A program made the position numbers and the translations under genes. Shown piece by piece: positions 1 to 6,637 of a stretch of DNA of 9,187 nucleotides; the stretch's first letter is position 1; the number at the start of each line of letters is the position of its first letter. The notes under the pieces were generated by a model. It saw only the letters and a list, made by a program, of their open reading frames with translations, made no database searches and was not told the origin of the DNA. Origin of the DNA: Acidobacteriota bacterium (lineage in GTDB: Bacteria > Acidobacteriota > Thermoanaerobaculia > Thermoanaerobaculales > Thermoanaerobaculaceae); assembly GCA_027458945.1 (NCBI GenBank), contig DAIDOU010000181.1, positions 1 through 9,187 on the forward strand, read 5' to 3'.

Positions 1-182
1 CGCGCCCCGCGCATCAGAGAGGCGAAACGCCGTCCGAGGAACTCGACCGGCTCGGATTCGAGCTCGCGCTGCCAGGCCTGGTAGCGTTCGAACACCGGCC
101 GCGGACACGCCCCGAACGAGCCGTGGTTCAAGTACACGACGCCGGGGCGCAGCATGAAGAGCCGAGAACCGTCTGGACGCAT
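1..182 (-). CDS. Class V (PLP-dependent) aminotransferase-like protein, N-terminal fragment
   Basis: The reverse strand reads an open frame from an ATG at 182 down to base 1, about 60 codons, with the rest outside the window. The N-terminus contains VVYLNHGSFGACPRPV (residues 15-30) followed by a helix around FERYQAWQRELESEP and then VEFLGRR. The LNHGSFG block is typical of the isopenicillin-N-epimerase-like branch of class V aminotransferases, which are fold-type I PLP enzymes related to cysteine desulfurases. The substrate cannot be told from this piece, and the PLP lysine lies beyond the edge. ATG 182 is chosen because AGAGGT (187-192) sits just upstream at good Shine-Dalgarno distance; an internal ATG at codon 10 is the alternative. 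The gene is divergent from the sensor gene at 287, so the 183-286 gap holds both promoters. Confidence 0.85.
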   Translation of the reverse strand, partial: MRPDGSRLFMLRPGVVYLNHGSFGACPRPVFERYQAWQRELESEPVEFLGRRFASLMRGA

Positions 183-186
183 CGGG

Positions 187-192
187 ACCTCT
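187..192 (-). promoter_or_regulatory. Shine-Dalgarno sequence for the class V aminotransferase
   Basis: On the minus strand this reads AGAGGT, four bases before the ATG at 182. It supports that ATG over the internal ATG nine codons later. Confidence 0.55.
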
Positions 193-221
193 GCCAGCGG
201 CCGGGAGCACGACCGCAACGT

Positions 222-239
222 CACCTCCGTCGGGAGGTG
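222..239. repeat. Perfect 7-bp inverted repeat in the divergent intergenic region
   Basis: CACCTCC (222-228) and GGAGGTG (233-239) are perfect inverse complements separated by the 4-base loop GTCG. The element lies between the divergent aminotransferase and sensor genes, about 40 bases from the aminotransferase start and about 50 from the sensor start. It could be a protein operator shared by both genes, or a hairpin in the 5' leader of the minus-strand transcript. One arm is itself SD-like and the other anti-SD-like. No T-run follows on either strand, so it is not a standard terminator. Function is unknown. Confidence 0.4.
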
Positions 240-269
240 CGACCGGACGCGACCGTACCGCGCGCAGGC

Positions 270-275
270 TAGAAT
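270..275 (+). promoter_or_regulatory. Possible -10 element (TAGAAT) for the sensor gene
   Basis: TAGAAT fits the TAnnnT -10 consensus in an otherwise very GC-rich gap. No convincing -35 hexamer is seen 16-18 bases upstream. Transcription would start near 282, only about five bases before the ATG at 287, giving an almost leaderless mRNA. That agrees with the lack of a properly spaced Shine-Dalgarno sequence there. The reverse strand over 271-276 reads TATTCT, so the same AT-rich island could also serve the divergent gene. Confidence 0.35.
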
Positions 276-286
276 AGCTCAGGCCG

Positions 287-2380
287 ATGCCCACCGAGAG
301 TGCCCGCCGTGCCACCCTGGCCGCGACCCTCCTCGCGCTGATCGCAGGAGGGTTCGCGGTTGCGCGCGCCGAACCTCGCACGCCCGAGGGGACCGACGCC
401 GGCCAGCCGCGGGGAGCCGCCGCGGCGCCGCGGGGGCGCGCCGAGGAGGGGCGCTCCCCCGGCATGGGGACCGTCGTGCTGCTCGCGGCGCTGGCGGCGG
501 CGGGTGTCACCGTGCTCGTCGCCTGGAGGCGGGCGGTCAGCGAAAGGCGCACCGCGGTGCGGGCCGCCGAGCGCTGGCAAGCGCTGGCGCAACGACGGAT
601 GCGCGAGACGCGGTGGCGCGGTCTCGCCGACCACGCCGGCTCGTCGGTCGTCTGCCTCGAGGGGCACCGCATCTCCGGCGCCAACCTGCGGGCGGCGCAG
701 GAGCTCGGGCAGGCCGACGTGGCCCGGCTCGTCGGCGCCGACTTCATGACGTTCGTGGCCGCCCCCGATCGCGAGCGTCTGGCTGCCTGCGTCGAGGACC
801 GCGTCGCGCAAGGTGGGGGCGCGGCGACGCTGGTCGTGCGGCTGGCGACCGGGGACGGGAGGACGTTCGCGGCGGAGGCGACCGTCACGCCGGCGCGCGA
901 GCTGGAGCAGGCGGTGGTGTACGTGTCGTGGCGCGAGGCGCCGCTACGGCAGCGGGCCGAGGCGGTACTGGATGCGGTCGCGGCGGAGGTGCCGCACGGG
1001 CTGGTGGTCACCGACGGCGACGGCAACCTGGTGTGGGCGAACCGGGTGGTGTTCGAGCAGACCGGGTACGAGGCGCGGCGCTTCTCGGGGCGGTCGCTGC
1101 TGCCGATCGTCGACCCACCGGCGCGGCGTATCGTCCTCAGAGCGCTGGCGAGGGCGCGCCGTGGCCGGTCCGGAGGGGGCGTCGCCACGCTCCGGTGTGC
1201 GAGCGGGGAGGCACTGACCGTCGAGTTCAAGACGGCGCGGGTCGGCAACGCCTCGCCGCCGTTCGGGATCCTGTTCCTCGGCACGGAGGCCGCCGGGGGC
1301 GAGGGCGGCCGTGACCTCGGCGCGACCGCGCGCGACCGGGCGCTGTCACAACTCGGAACGTACCTGGCGCACAAGGTGGGGAACGATTTCCAAGCGTTGC
1401 TTGGAGCACTGGAGAAGCTCGACAACGGAAAAGAGGCCCCAGCTCCTCTCGCCATAGCGCGGCACCTCGCGACCGGAGCGGTGGACAACTTGCGCCGGTT
1501 CGTCTCGTTGTCAAGGCGAGAGGTCGGCCCGCTGCGGCGCGTTCGGCTGTGGCCGTTGATCGAGCGGTGGCGCGAAGGAGCGGCCTCCACGCTTCCTCCC
1601 AGGGTTCGGCTCACGACCCGGCGCGAGGTCGCCGACGACCGGGTCTCCACCGACTCGCGGCAGCTCCTGCTCTGGCTCGAGGTCAGCCTGGCGGCGGCGG
1701 TCGCAGCGATGGAGCTCGGTGGAGCGATCGAGGTGAGCCTGCGTGAAGGGAGCGTACCGGGATCGGTGCGGTTGGTCTTCTCCGACACCGGCGGGGTGGC
1801 CGAAGCGGGGACGGCCGGTGGCGGGGAACTCTTCTTCTCGCGGCGCACGGCGCAGGCGGTCGCCGAGGTGATCGCGGCGCATCACGGCGGTCGCACAGAG
1901 CGCGGGCGCGCGGCGGGGATCGCCGGTCGGAGCTGGATCGAGTTCGCGGCGCGGCCGACCTCCCCAGGGCCGCGGGAGGAGGTGCTGGCCGTGCCGCGCG
2001 AAGGGGCGATCCTCATCGCCGACGACGAGGAGATGGTTCGGACCACGCTGGCGGCCGCGCTGCGGGGGGTCGGGTACGAGGTCGTGGAAGCCAGGAACGG
2101 GTTGGAGGCGGTCGAGAGCGTGCAGTCGTCGCCTGAGCGCTTCGCGCTCGTCGTGCTCGACCTCGTGATGCCCGTGATGGACGGGCGCGAGGCGCTGCGG
2201 CGCCTGCGCGCGAGCGTCCCCAAGCTCCAGATGGTGCTCTGTACCGGTTACGATCCCGTGGGAGATGAGGCACTTGCGGCGGCCGTGGTGCTGATCAAGC
2301 CGTTCTCGATCGCCGAGTTTGTGACGAAGATAACCGAACTCACCGCGCCCGGCCGCCCGAGGGGGCGGGTGGTACCATGA
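287..2380 (+). CDS. Membrane-anchored PAS sensor with degenerate histidine kinase domain and C-terminal receiver domain
   Basis: The 697-residue protein starts with a signal-peptide-like hydrophobic stretch (residues 9-28, ending AVARA), a short Pro/Ala/Arg-rich loop, and a transmembrane helix at about 61-80. Two PAS-like regions follow, a weak one at about 112-215 and a clear one at about 225-330 (VVTDGDGNLVWANRVV). The dimerisation helix carries candidate phospho-acceptor H362 in YLAHKVGNDFQALLG, related to the HDFNN-type kinases. The ATPase domain is eroded: the N-box Asn aligns with A470, G1 is reduced to D500-TGGV, and the ATP lid and GTGLGL-type G2 box are missing between FFSRR (516-520) and the AHHGG block (531-535). 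The receiver domain (about 573-685) is intact: D579/D580, phospho-acceptor D625 in VLDLVMP, T653 and K671. It may act as a phosphatase, phosphotransfer protein or scaffold rather than a kinase. ATG 287 is chosen because it gives the signal sequence. The stop overlaps a 3-codon mini-ORF leading into the next gene. Confidence 0.85.
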   Translation: MPTESARRATLAATLLALIAGGFAVARAEPRTPEGTDAGQPRGAAAAPRGRAEEGRSPGMGTVVLLAALAAAGVTVLVAWRRAVSERRTAVRAAERWQALAQRRMRETRWRGLADHAGSSVVCLEGHRISGANLRAAQELGQADVARLVGADFMTFVAAPDRERLAACVEDRVAQGGGAATLVVRLATGDGRTFAAEATVTPARELEQAVVYVSWREAPLRQRAEAVLDAVAAEVPHGLVVTDGDGNLVWANRVVFEQTGYEARRFSGRSLLPIVDPPARRIVLRALARARRGRSGGGVATLRCASGEALTVEFKTARVGNASPPFGILFLGTEAAGGEGGRDLGATARDRALSQLGTYLAHKVGNDFQALLGALEKLDNGKEAPAPLAIARHLATGAVDNLRRFVSLSRREVGPLRRVRLWPLIERWREGAASTLPPRVRLTTRREVADDRVSTDSRQLLLWLEVSLAAAVAAMELGGAIEVSLREGSVPGSVRLVFSDTGGVAEAGTAGGGELFFSRRTAQAVAEVIAAHHGGRTERGRAAGIAGRSWIEFAARPTSPGPREEVLAVPREGAILIADDEEMVRTTLAAALRGVGYEVVEARNGLEAVESVQSSPERFALVVLDLVMPVMDGREALRRLRASVPKLQMVLCTGYDPVGDEALAAAVVLIKPFSIAEFVTKITELTAPGRPRGRVVP
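2353..2368. repeat. GC hairpin at the 3' end of the sensor gene
   Basis: CCGCCC (2353-2358) pairs perfectly with GGGCGG (2363-2368) around a GAGG loop. It is inside the last codons of the sensor gene and 16 bases before the adenosyltransferase GTG start. No T-run follows, so it is unlikely to terminate transcription by itself. The 3' arm adjoins the G-rich stretch that would act as ribosome-binding site for the next gene, so folding could modulate that start. In such GC-rich DNA a 6-bp stem may be chance. Confidence 0.25.
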
Positions 2381-2388
2381 ACCAGTGA
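2377..2388 (+). other. Three-codon mini-ORF linking sensor stop to adenosyltransferase start
   Basis: ATG-AAC-CAG-TGA begins on the ATGA that contains the sensor stop (2378-2380) and ends on the GTGA that contains the next start (2385-2387). Two stop/start overlaps are therefore chained within 12 bases, a layout that would let a terminating ribosome be handed to the GTG start. Whether it is translated is unknown; any xTGA junction can produce this pattern by chance. Confidence 0.25.
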
Positions 2389-2924
2389 AGGTGTACACGC
2401 GGACCGGAGACGACGGGTCGACTGGCCTCGGTGACGGCGCCAGGGTTTCGAAGGCGAGCCGGCGTGTGGCGGCGTACGGCGCTGTGGACGAGCTGAACGC
2501 CCTCGTTGGCATGCTGCGCACCCAGCCGTTACCGGCCCCGGCCGAGGGCGAGCTGGCGCGCGTTCAAGTGCTGCTCTTCGAGGTCGGGGCGTTCCTGGCC
2601 GAGCCCGGGGGCCGCTTTGGCCTATCTCCGGACGTGCTTCGGCCGACCTGGCTCGAGCGCTGGATCGACGGGATGGAGGGTGAACTGGCCCCGCTGCGCA
2701 ACTTCGTCCTCCCGAGCGGATGTCCGCCGGCCGCGCTGGCGCACGTTGCGCGCACGGTGTGTCGGCGCGCGGAGCGCGAGGTTGTCGCCCTGCGCGACGG
2801 CGGCGAGGATGTCGGGGCGGTGATCCCACTGCTGAACCGTCTCTCCGACGCGTTCTTCGTCCTGGCGCGCTGGCTGAACAACCGCGCCGGGGTGGCCGAC
2901 ACGCCGTGGCGCGGCCACACCTGA
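2385..2924 (+). CDS. pduO: PduO-type cob(I)alamin adenosyltransferase
   Basis: This 179-residue protein matches the human-MMAB/PduO-type corrinoid adenosyltransferases in length and motifs. These cytosolic trimers transfer the adenosyl group of ATP to cob(I)alamin to make coenzyme B12. Visible signatures are the N-terminal ATP loop TRTGDDGSTGLGDG (5-18), YGAVDELNAL (31-40, with D35), FVLPSGCP (107-114), ARTVCRRAER (122-131, with R127/R128), and NRLSDAFFVLARW (151-163). D35 and R128 correspond, as I recall the family, to the inter-subunit salt bridge pair. The start is GTG at 2385, four bases after the sensor stop, because the nearby ATG at 2377 meets a stop after three codons. A G-rich stretch (2363-2373) may serve as ribosome-binding site. 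A B12-dependent enzyme is not in view, so the pathway served is unknown. No cobalamin riboswitch is seen upstream. Confidence 0.93.
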   Translation: MKVYTRTGDDGSTGLGDGARVSKASRRVAAYGAVDELNALVGMLRTQPLPAPAEGELARVQVLLFEVGAFLAEPGGRFGLSPDVLRPTWLERWIDGMEGELAPLRNFVLPSGCPPAALAHVARTVCRRAEREVVALRDGGEDVGAVIPLLNRLSDAFFVLARWLNNRAGVADTPWRGHT

Positions 2925-2942
2925 CCGCGGGAGATGTCGGTC

Positions 2943-2987
2943 ATGAAAGGCTTTGGCTCGACGGTGGGGTGGGCGGTCGCGGCATGA
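2943..2987 (+). CDS. Possible 14-codon leader peptide ORF ending on the phoH start
   Basis: ATG 2943 opens MKGFGSTVGWAVAA and stops at the TGA at 2985-2987, which overlaps the phoH ATG (2984-2986) as ATGA. GGGAG (2929-2933) lies nine bases upstream, a normal Shine-Dalgarno spacing. An in-frame ATG at 2934 would lengthen it to 17 residues but sits too close to that site. The peptide is small and mildly hydrophobic and resembles nothing I know. If translated it would probably couple ribosomes onto phoH after the 59-base gap that follows pduO. It could equally be chance, since no conservation can be checked here. Confidence 0.3.
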   Translation: MKGFGSTVGWAVAA

Positions 2988-3946
2988 CCACGATCACGCT
3001 CTCCGAGAAGGAGCTCCGGACCCTCTCCGGCACGCTCGACGAGAACTTCAAGTACCTCTCGGAGCGCCTGCGAGTGCGCGTGGCGGCGCGCGGCGACACG
3101 GTGACTCTCGAGGGCGAGCCCGAGGCGGTAGCGGTGGCGGCCAAGCTGGTCGAGGAACTCGGCCGGCTGGTCGGCAGCGGGTACGCGGTCGGCAAGGAGG
3201 AGTTTCGCACCGCGTTGCGCGTCCTCGAGGAGGACCCGGGTGCCGACCTCGTGCAGTTCTTCAGCGACGCCACGATCCCGGACTCGGTCAAGCGCCTGGT
3301 CGTGCCTCGCAACCTCAAACAGCGACTGTTCATCCAGACGCTCAACACGTACGACATCGTGTTCGCGGTCGGGCCGGCGGGGACAGGGAAGACGTACCTG
3401 GCAGTGGCGATGGCGGCGGCCGCGTTGGCCGAGCACCGGGTCAAGAGGATCGTGCTCACCCGCCCGGCGGTCGAGGCGGGGGAGCGGCTCGGGTTCCTCC
3501 CCGGCGATCTGGTGGAGAAGGTCAACCCGTACCTGCGGCCGGTGTACGACGCGCTCTACGACATCCTCGGGTACGACCGGGTGGCGCGCCACCTCGAGCG
3601 CGGCGTGATCGAGATCGCCCCGCTGGCGTTCATGCGCGGGCGGACGCTCAACGACTCGTTCATGCTCCTCGACGAGGCCCAGAACACGACCCCGGAGCAG
3701 ATGAAGATGTTCCTCACCCGGCTCGGGTTCCACTCGCGGGCGGCGATCACCGGCGACGTGACGCAGATCGACCTGCCGAACGAGCGGGTTTCCGGCCTCG
3801 TCCAGGCGCGGCAGATCCTCGGCCAGCTGCCGGGGATCTCATTCTTCGATTTCGCCAAGGAGGACGTCGTCAGGCACCGGCTGGTGGAGAAGGTGGTGGC
3901 CGCCTACGAGGCGTACGACGAGGCCAGGCGCGGGAACGGCTCATGA
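2984..3946 (+). CDS. phoH: PhoH family ATPase (PhoH/PhoL, YbeZ-like)
   Basis: This is a 320-residue P-loop ATPase of usual PhoH length. Its N-terminal part (about 1-80) resembles the small KH-like domain of the family (DENFKYLSERLRVRVAARGD). The ATPase core has Walker A GPAGTGKT (130-137), the family block VLTRPAVEAGERLGFLPGD (157-175), and Walker B FMLLDEAQNTTPEQMKMFLTR (226-246, with D230/E231). ITGDVTQIDLP (255-265) acts as a sensor-type motif. PhoH proteins are RNA-associated ATPases that often partner YbeY in rRNA processing, and the ybeY gene lies two genes downstream. ATG 2984 was chosen over a longer frame because family similarity begins there and a G-rich stretch (2963-2976) precedes it; GTG 2969 is possible. 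Its stop overlaps the next start (ATGA, 3943-3946), implying coupling. Confidence 0.95.
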   Translation: MTTITLSEKELRTLSGTLDENFKYLSERLRVRVAARGDTVTLEGEPEAVAVAAKLVEELGRLVGSGYAVGKEEFRTALRVLEEDPGADLVQFFSDATIPDSVKRLVVPRNLKQRLFIQTLNTYDIVFAVGPAGTGKTYLAVAMAAAALAEHRVKRIVLTRPAVEAGERLGFLPGDLVEKVNPYLRPVYDALYDILGYDRVARHLERGVIEIAPLAFMRGRTLNDSFMLLDEAQNTTPEQMKMFLTRLGFHSRAAITGDVTQIDLPNERVSGLVQARQILGQLPGISFFDFAKEDVVRHRLVEKVVAAYEAYDEARRGNGS

Positions 3947-6213
3947 ACGGGAGGGAAGGGAAGGAAGCGCGCACCACCGCGGCGCGCATCGCGGTTCGCC
4001 GCGGCGAGTTCGTGCAGCTGCGGCGCCGGCTGCTCGGGCAGGCGTGGGTGTGGTACGGGTGCCTCGTCGTGCTCGGGGCGTTGCTCGTGGCGCCCGGCCG
4101 CTCGAACAAGATTCCGACGCTCAAGGCGGGGGAGATCGCTCCGACCGACGTGGTCGTCGGCCGCGACGTGGTGCTGCCCGACGCCGAATCGACCGAGGCG
4201 AAGCGGCGGCGCGCCAGCTTCGAGGTGCTGCCGGTCTACGATTACGACCCGGGCGCCGCCGGCGCGCTCATGGACAAGCTGGACCGGGTCTTCCAGGAGG
4301 GGCGGAAGAGGTCGGCCGGCGACGACATCGACCTGGCGCAGCGGCTCGGTGAGGTCGGTTCGCTCGTGATTCAGCCGCGCGAGGCGGCCGTGCTGCGCGT
4401 GGCCCGCTTCTCCCCGGAGCTGCTCGGCGTCCTGCGCGAGGTCGTCGATCGGCTGTACCAGCAAGGCGTCGTGAGCGATCGGACCGAGCTGCTCCACGCC
4501 GCCGACCGTGGCATCACGTTACGAACCGTCGGCAAGAACCAGGAGAAGACCGAGCTCGACGTGTATCGGTTTGTGGACGGCGGTTCCGGACTCGCGGAGG
4601 TGGTCGAGCAGCGTCTCTCCGCCGAGCCCTCGATCCCGCGCGCCTGGCGCCCCCCCCTGGCGGCGTTGCTCGCCAGGGCGATGGTCCCCAACGTCGTCCT
4701 CGACCGCGGCCAGACGCTGGCGAGAAGGCTGAAGGCGGCGAGCTCCGTGGAGGAGGTTTCGGTGCGCCTCCCCCGCGGCAAGGTGCTGGTGCGCCGGGGC
4801 GACGAGGTGACGGCCCAGACGGCGCGCCTGCTCAGGGCCCTGGCCGAGCGCAACACGCCGACGCAGACCTACCTGCCGCTCGCCGGCGCCGCGCTGCTGC
4901 TCGCCCTGGTCGGGGCCGCCTGGCTCTTCTACCTGCGCCGGCAGAGCCCCTCGAGCGACGAGGCGCGGATCAGGTTCGGCGCGCTGATCGCCCTGACGCT
5001 GGCCACCCTCGTCCTCGAGCGGTTTTTCACCTTCCTGTCCCGTGGTGTGGCCGCGAGCCTGATGCGGGACCCGTTCGGGCACATCGAGATCTACCTGCCG
5101 GCGCTGCCGCACGGGGCGGGGCCGATCATCGCCGGCCTGATGTTCGGGCTGCCGGTGGGCGTCCTGTTCGCGGTCGCCCAGAGCGTGATGGTGGCGCTCA
5201 TGCTCGGTGGCGACGTCGGGTTGGCGGTGTACGCCCTGATCTCGGGGGTGGCCGCCGCGTTCGCGTCGCAGCGCCTGAAGGAGCGCTACGTGCTGGCCAG
5301 GGTCGGCGCGGTCGTCGGCGGGGTCAACGCGGTGGCGGTGGTCGGCCTCGCGCTCTGGCACGGGAGGGTCGCGGACCCGTCGGTCCTCGGCGCCCAGGTC
5401 GCGTCGGCGGCGCTCGGCGGCGTGGTGGCGGCCGCCCTCGCAAGCTTCCTGCTGCCGCTCCTCGAGACGGCGACCGGCACGATCACGGACATCCGGCTGC
5501 TCGAGCTGTCGAACCCGAACCTGCCGCTGCTGAAGCGGATGTCGCTCGAGGCGCCGGGGACGTTCCAGCACTCGCTCGCGATGGCCAACTTCGCCGAGGC
5601 GGCCGCCGAGGCGATCGGCGCCAACCCGTTGCTCGCAAGGGTGTGCTGCTACTACCACGACATCGGCAAGCTCGCCAAGCCCGAGTACTTCGTCGAAAAC
5701 CAGCGCGGCGAGAACCCGCACGACCACCTGACGCCGTGGATGTCGGCGCTGGTGGTCTCGAACCACGTCAAGGCCGGTCTCGAGCTCGCGCGGGAGTACA
5801 GGCTGCCGGAGCCGATCCAGGACGCGATCACGACGCACCACGGGACCAAGCTGATCCGCTACTTCTACTCGCAGGCCAAGGCGAAGGAGGATCCCGACCA
5901 CGGCGAGGTGCAGGAGACCGAGTTCCGCTACCCGGGGCCGAAACCCCGCAGCAAGGAGATGGGGATTCTCATGCTCGCCGACGCCGTCGAAGCGGGAAGC
6001 CGGACGCTGTCGGAGGCTACGCCGGGCCGGATCCAGTCGATGATCGACCAGATGGTCAAGAACATCCTCGAGGACGGCCAGCTCGACGAGTGCGAGCTCA
6101 CGCTCAAGGACATCGAGCGGATCGGAGCCGCGTTCTTCTGGGTGCTCACCAACGCGTTCCACCAGCGGATCGACTACCCGGGGTTCGACTTCAACCGGAA
6201 GCGCCGTGGCTAG
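3943..6213 (+). CDS. pgpH: 7TM-HD family c-di-AMP phosphodiesterase (PgpH/YqfF type)
   Basis: The 756-residue membrane protein follows the 7TMR-HD plan. A first transmembrane helix (about 34-51) is followed by a long extracytoplasmic 7TMR-HDED region (about 52-308). Six or so more helices lie between 310 and 507, and a cytoplasmic HD domain fills about 515-745. Metal and catalytic residues are visible: H543 (TFQHS), H572-D573 in YYHDIGKLAKPEYF, H608 (VSNHVK), H632-H633 (TTHHGTK) and D680 (LADAVEAGSR). Family members such as Listeria PgpH hydrolyse cyclic di-AMP to pApA; the substrate here is inferred from the family. The gene overlaps phoH by four bases and ybeY by eight, the same order as phoH-yqfF-yqfG in Bacillus. 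GGGAA (3932-3936) is a reasonable ribosome-binding site for the ATG. No diadenylate cyclase gene is in the window. Confidence 0.93.
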   Translation: MNGREGKEARTTAARIAVRRGEFVQLRRRLLGQAWVWYGCLVVLGALLVAPGRSNKIPTLKAGEIAPTDVVVGRDVVLPDAESTEAKRRRASFEVLPVYDYDPGAAGALMDKLDRVFQEGRKRSAGDDIDLAQRLGEVGSLVIQPREAAVLRVARFSPELLGVLREVVDRLYQQGVVSDRTELLHAADRGITLRTVGKNQEKTELDVYRFVDGGSGLAEVVEQRLSAEPSIPRAWRPPLAALLARAMVPNVVLDRGQTLARRLKAASSVEEVSVRLPRGKVLVRRGDEVTAQTARLLRALAERNTPTQTYLPLAGAALLLALVGAAWLFYLRRQSPSSDEARIRFGALIALTLATLVLERFFTFLSRGVAASLMRDPFGHIEIYLPALPHGAGPIIAGLMFGLPVGVLFAVAQSVMVALMLGGDVGLAVYALISGVAAAFASQRLKERYVLARVGAVVGGVNAVAVVGLALWHGRVADPSVLGAQVASAALGGVVAAALASFLLPLLETATGTITDIRLLELSNPNLPLLKRMSLEAPGTFQHSLAMANFAEAAAEAIGANPLLARVCCYYHDIGKLAKPEYFVENQRGENPHDHLTPWMSALVVSNHVKAGLELAREYRLPEPIQDAITTHHGTKLIRYFYSQAKAKEDPDHGEVQETEFRYPGPKPRSKEMGILMLADAVEAGSRTLSEATPGRIQSMIDQMVKNILEDGQLDECELTLKDIERIGAAFFWVLTNAFHQRIDYPGFDFNRKRRG

Positions 6214-6637
6214 CGCGCACGTACGCTTCCGCTGGCAGCTGCGGCCGGGCGGGCAACCGACCGCGGCGCTGCGGCGTCTGACGGTCGCAGCGCTCGAGCG
6301 CCTCGGCGCCGGGCCGGTCGAGGTCGGCGTCCTCGTCTGCGACGACGCCACGATCCGGACGCTCAACCGTCACTTCCGCGGCAAGGACGCCCCCACCGAC
6401 GTGCTCTCGTTCCCGGCCGGCTTCGCGCAGCCGGACGGCCCGATCTACCTCGGCGACGTGGCGATCTCGCTGGAAACCGCCCGGCGCCAGGCCGACGAGG
6501 CGGGCGTGACGCTCGAGCGCGAGCTCGCAACGTTGCTGCTGCACGCGGTCGTCCACCTCTGCGGCTGGGATCACGAGAGCGACGGCGGCGAGATGGCGGC
6601 GCTTGAGGCGCGGCTGCGGCGGGAGCTGATCGGATGA
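6206..6637 (+). CDS. ybeY: Endoribonuclease YbeY (16S rRNA maturation)
   Basis: This is a 143-residue zinc metalloprotein of normal YbeY length. Conserved blocks are RTLNRHFRGKDAPTDVLSFP (51-70), YLGDVAIS (81-88), and the zinc site HAVVHLCGWDH (113-123), whose three histidines H113, H117 and H123 fit the family pattern H-x3-H-x5-H. The usual Gly after the first His is Ala here, which should not affect metal binding. YbeY is a cytosolic single-strand endoribonuclease or cofactor in 16S rRNA 3'-end maturation and 70S ribosome quality control. The start is GTG 6206, eight bases inside the end of the upstream gene; the only upstream ribosome-binding site is a weak GGAAG. The 3' end overlaps the next gene by ATGA. 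Confidence 0.95.
   Translation: MASAHVRFRWQLRPGGQPTAALRRLTVAALERLGAGPVEVGVLVCDDATIRTLNRHFRGKDAPTDVLSFPAGFAQPDGPIYLGDVAISLETARRQADEAGVTLERELATLLLHAVVHLCGWDHESDGGEMAALEARLRRELIG

Noticed and set aside
154..1314. 386-codon forward frame overlapping the divergent region and sensor gene
   Set aside because: Arg/Gly/Ala-rich shadow of the sensor gene; its first 29 bases would overlap the aminotransferase coding start on the other strand.
2353..2368. Rho-independent terminator between the sensor and pduO
   Set aside because: The hairpin lacks a T-run and lies within the coding end, with the next gene four bases after the stop.
1511..2521. 336-codon minus-strand frame opposite the sensor's kinase and receiver domains
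   Set aside because: No recognisable domain and a composition typical of antisense shadows at this GC content.
2720..2983. Longer phoH frame starting inside the adenosyltransferase gene
   Set aside because: The added residues are shadow translation of pduO; PhoH similarity and normal length begin at ATG 2984.
2953..3942. Long upstream extension of the frame that contains the phosphodiesterase, overlapping phoH
   Set aside because: The extension is Gly/Arg-rich shadow of phoH. The family-like N-terminus begins at ATG 3943, which overlaps the phoH stop.
4519..6366. 615-codon open frame on the minus strand opposite the phosphodiesterase and ybeY
   Set aside because: Its translation is Arg/Asp/Glu/His-rich low-complexity sequence typical of a high-GC antisense shadow, and the opposite strand encodes well-conserved proteins.
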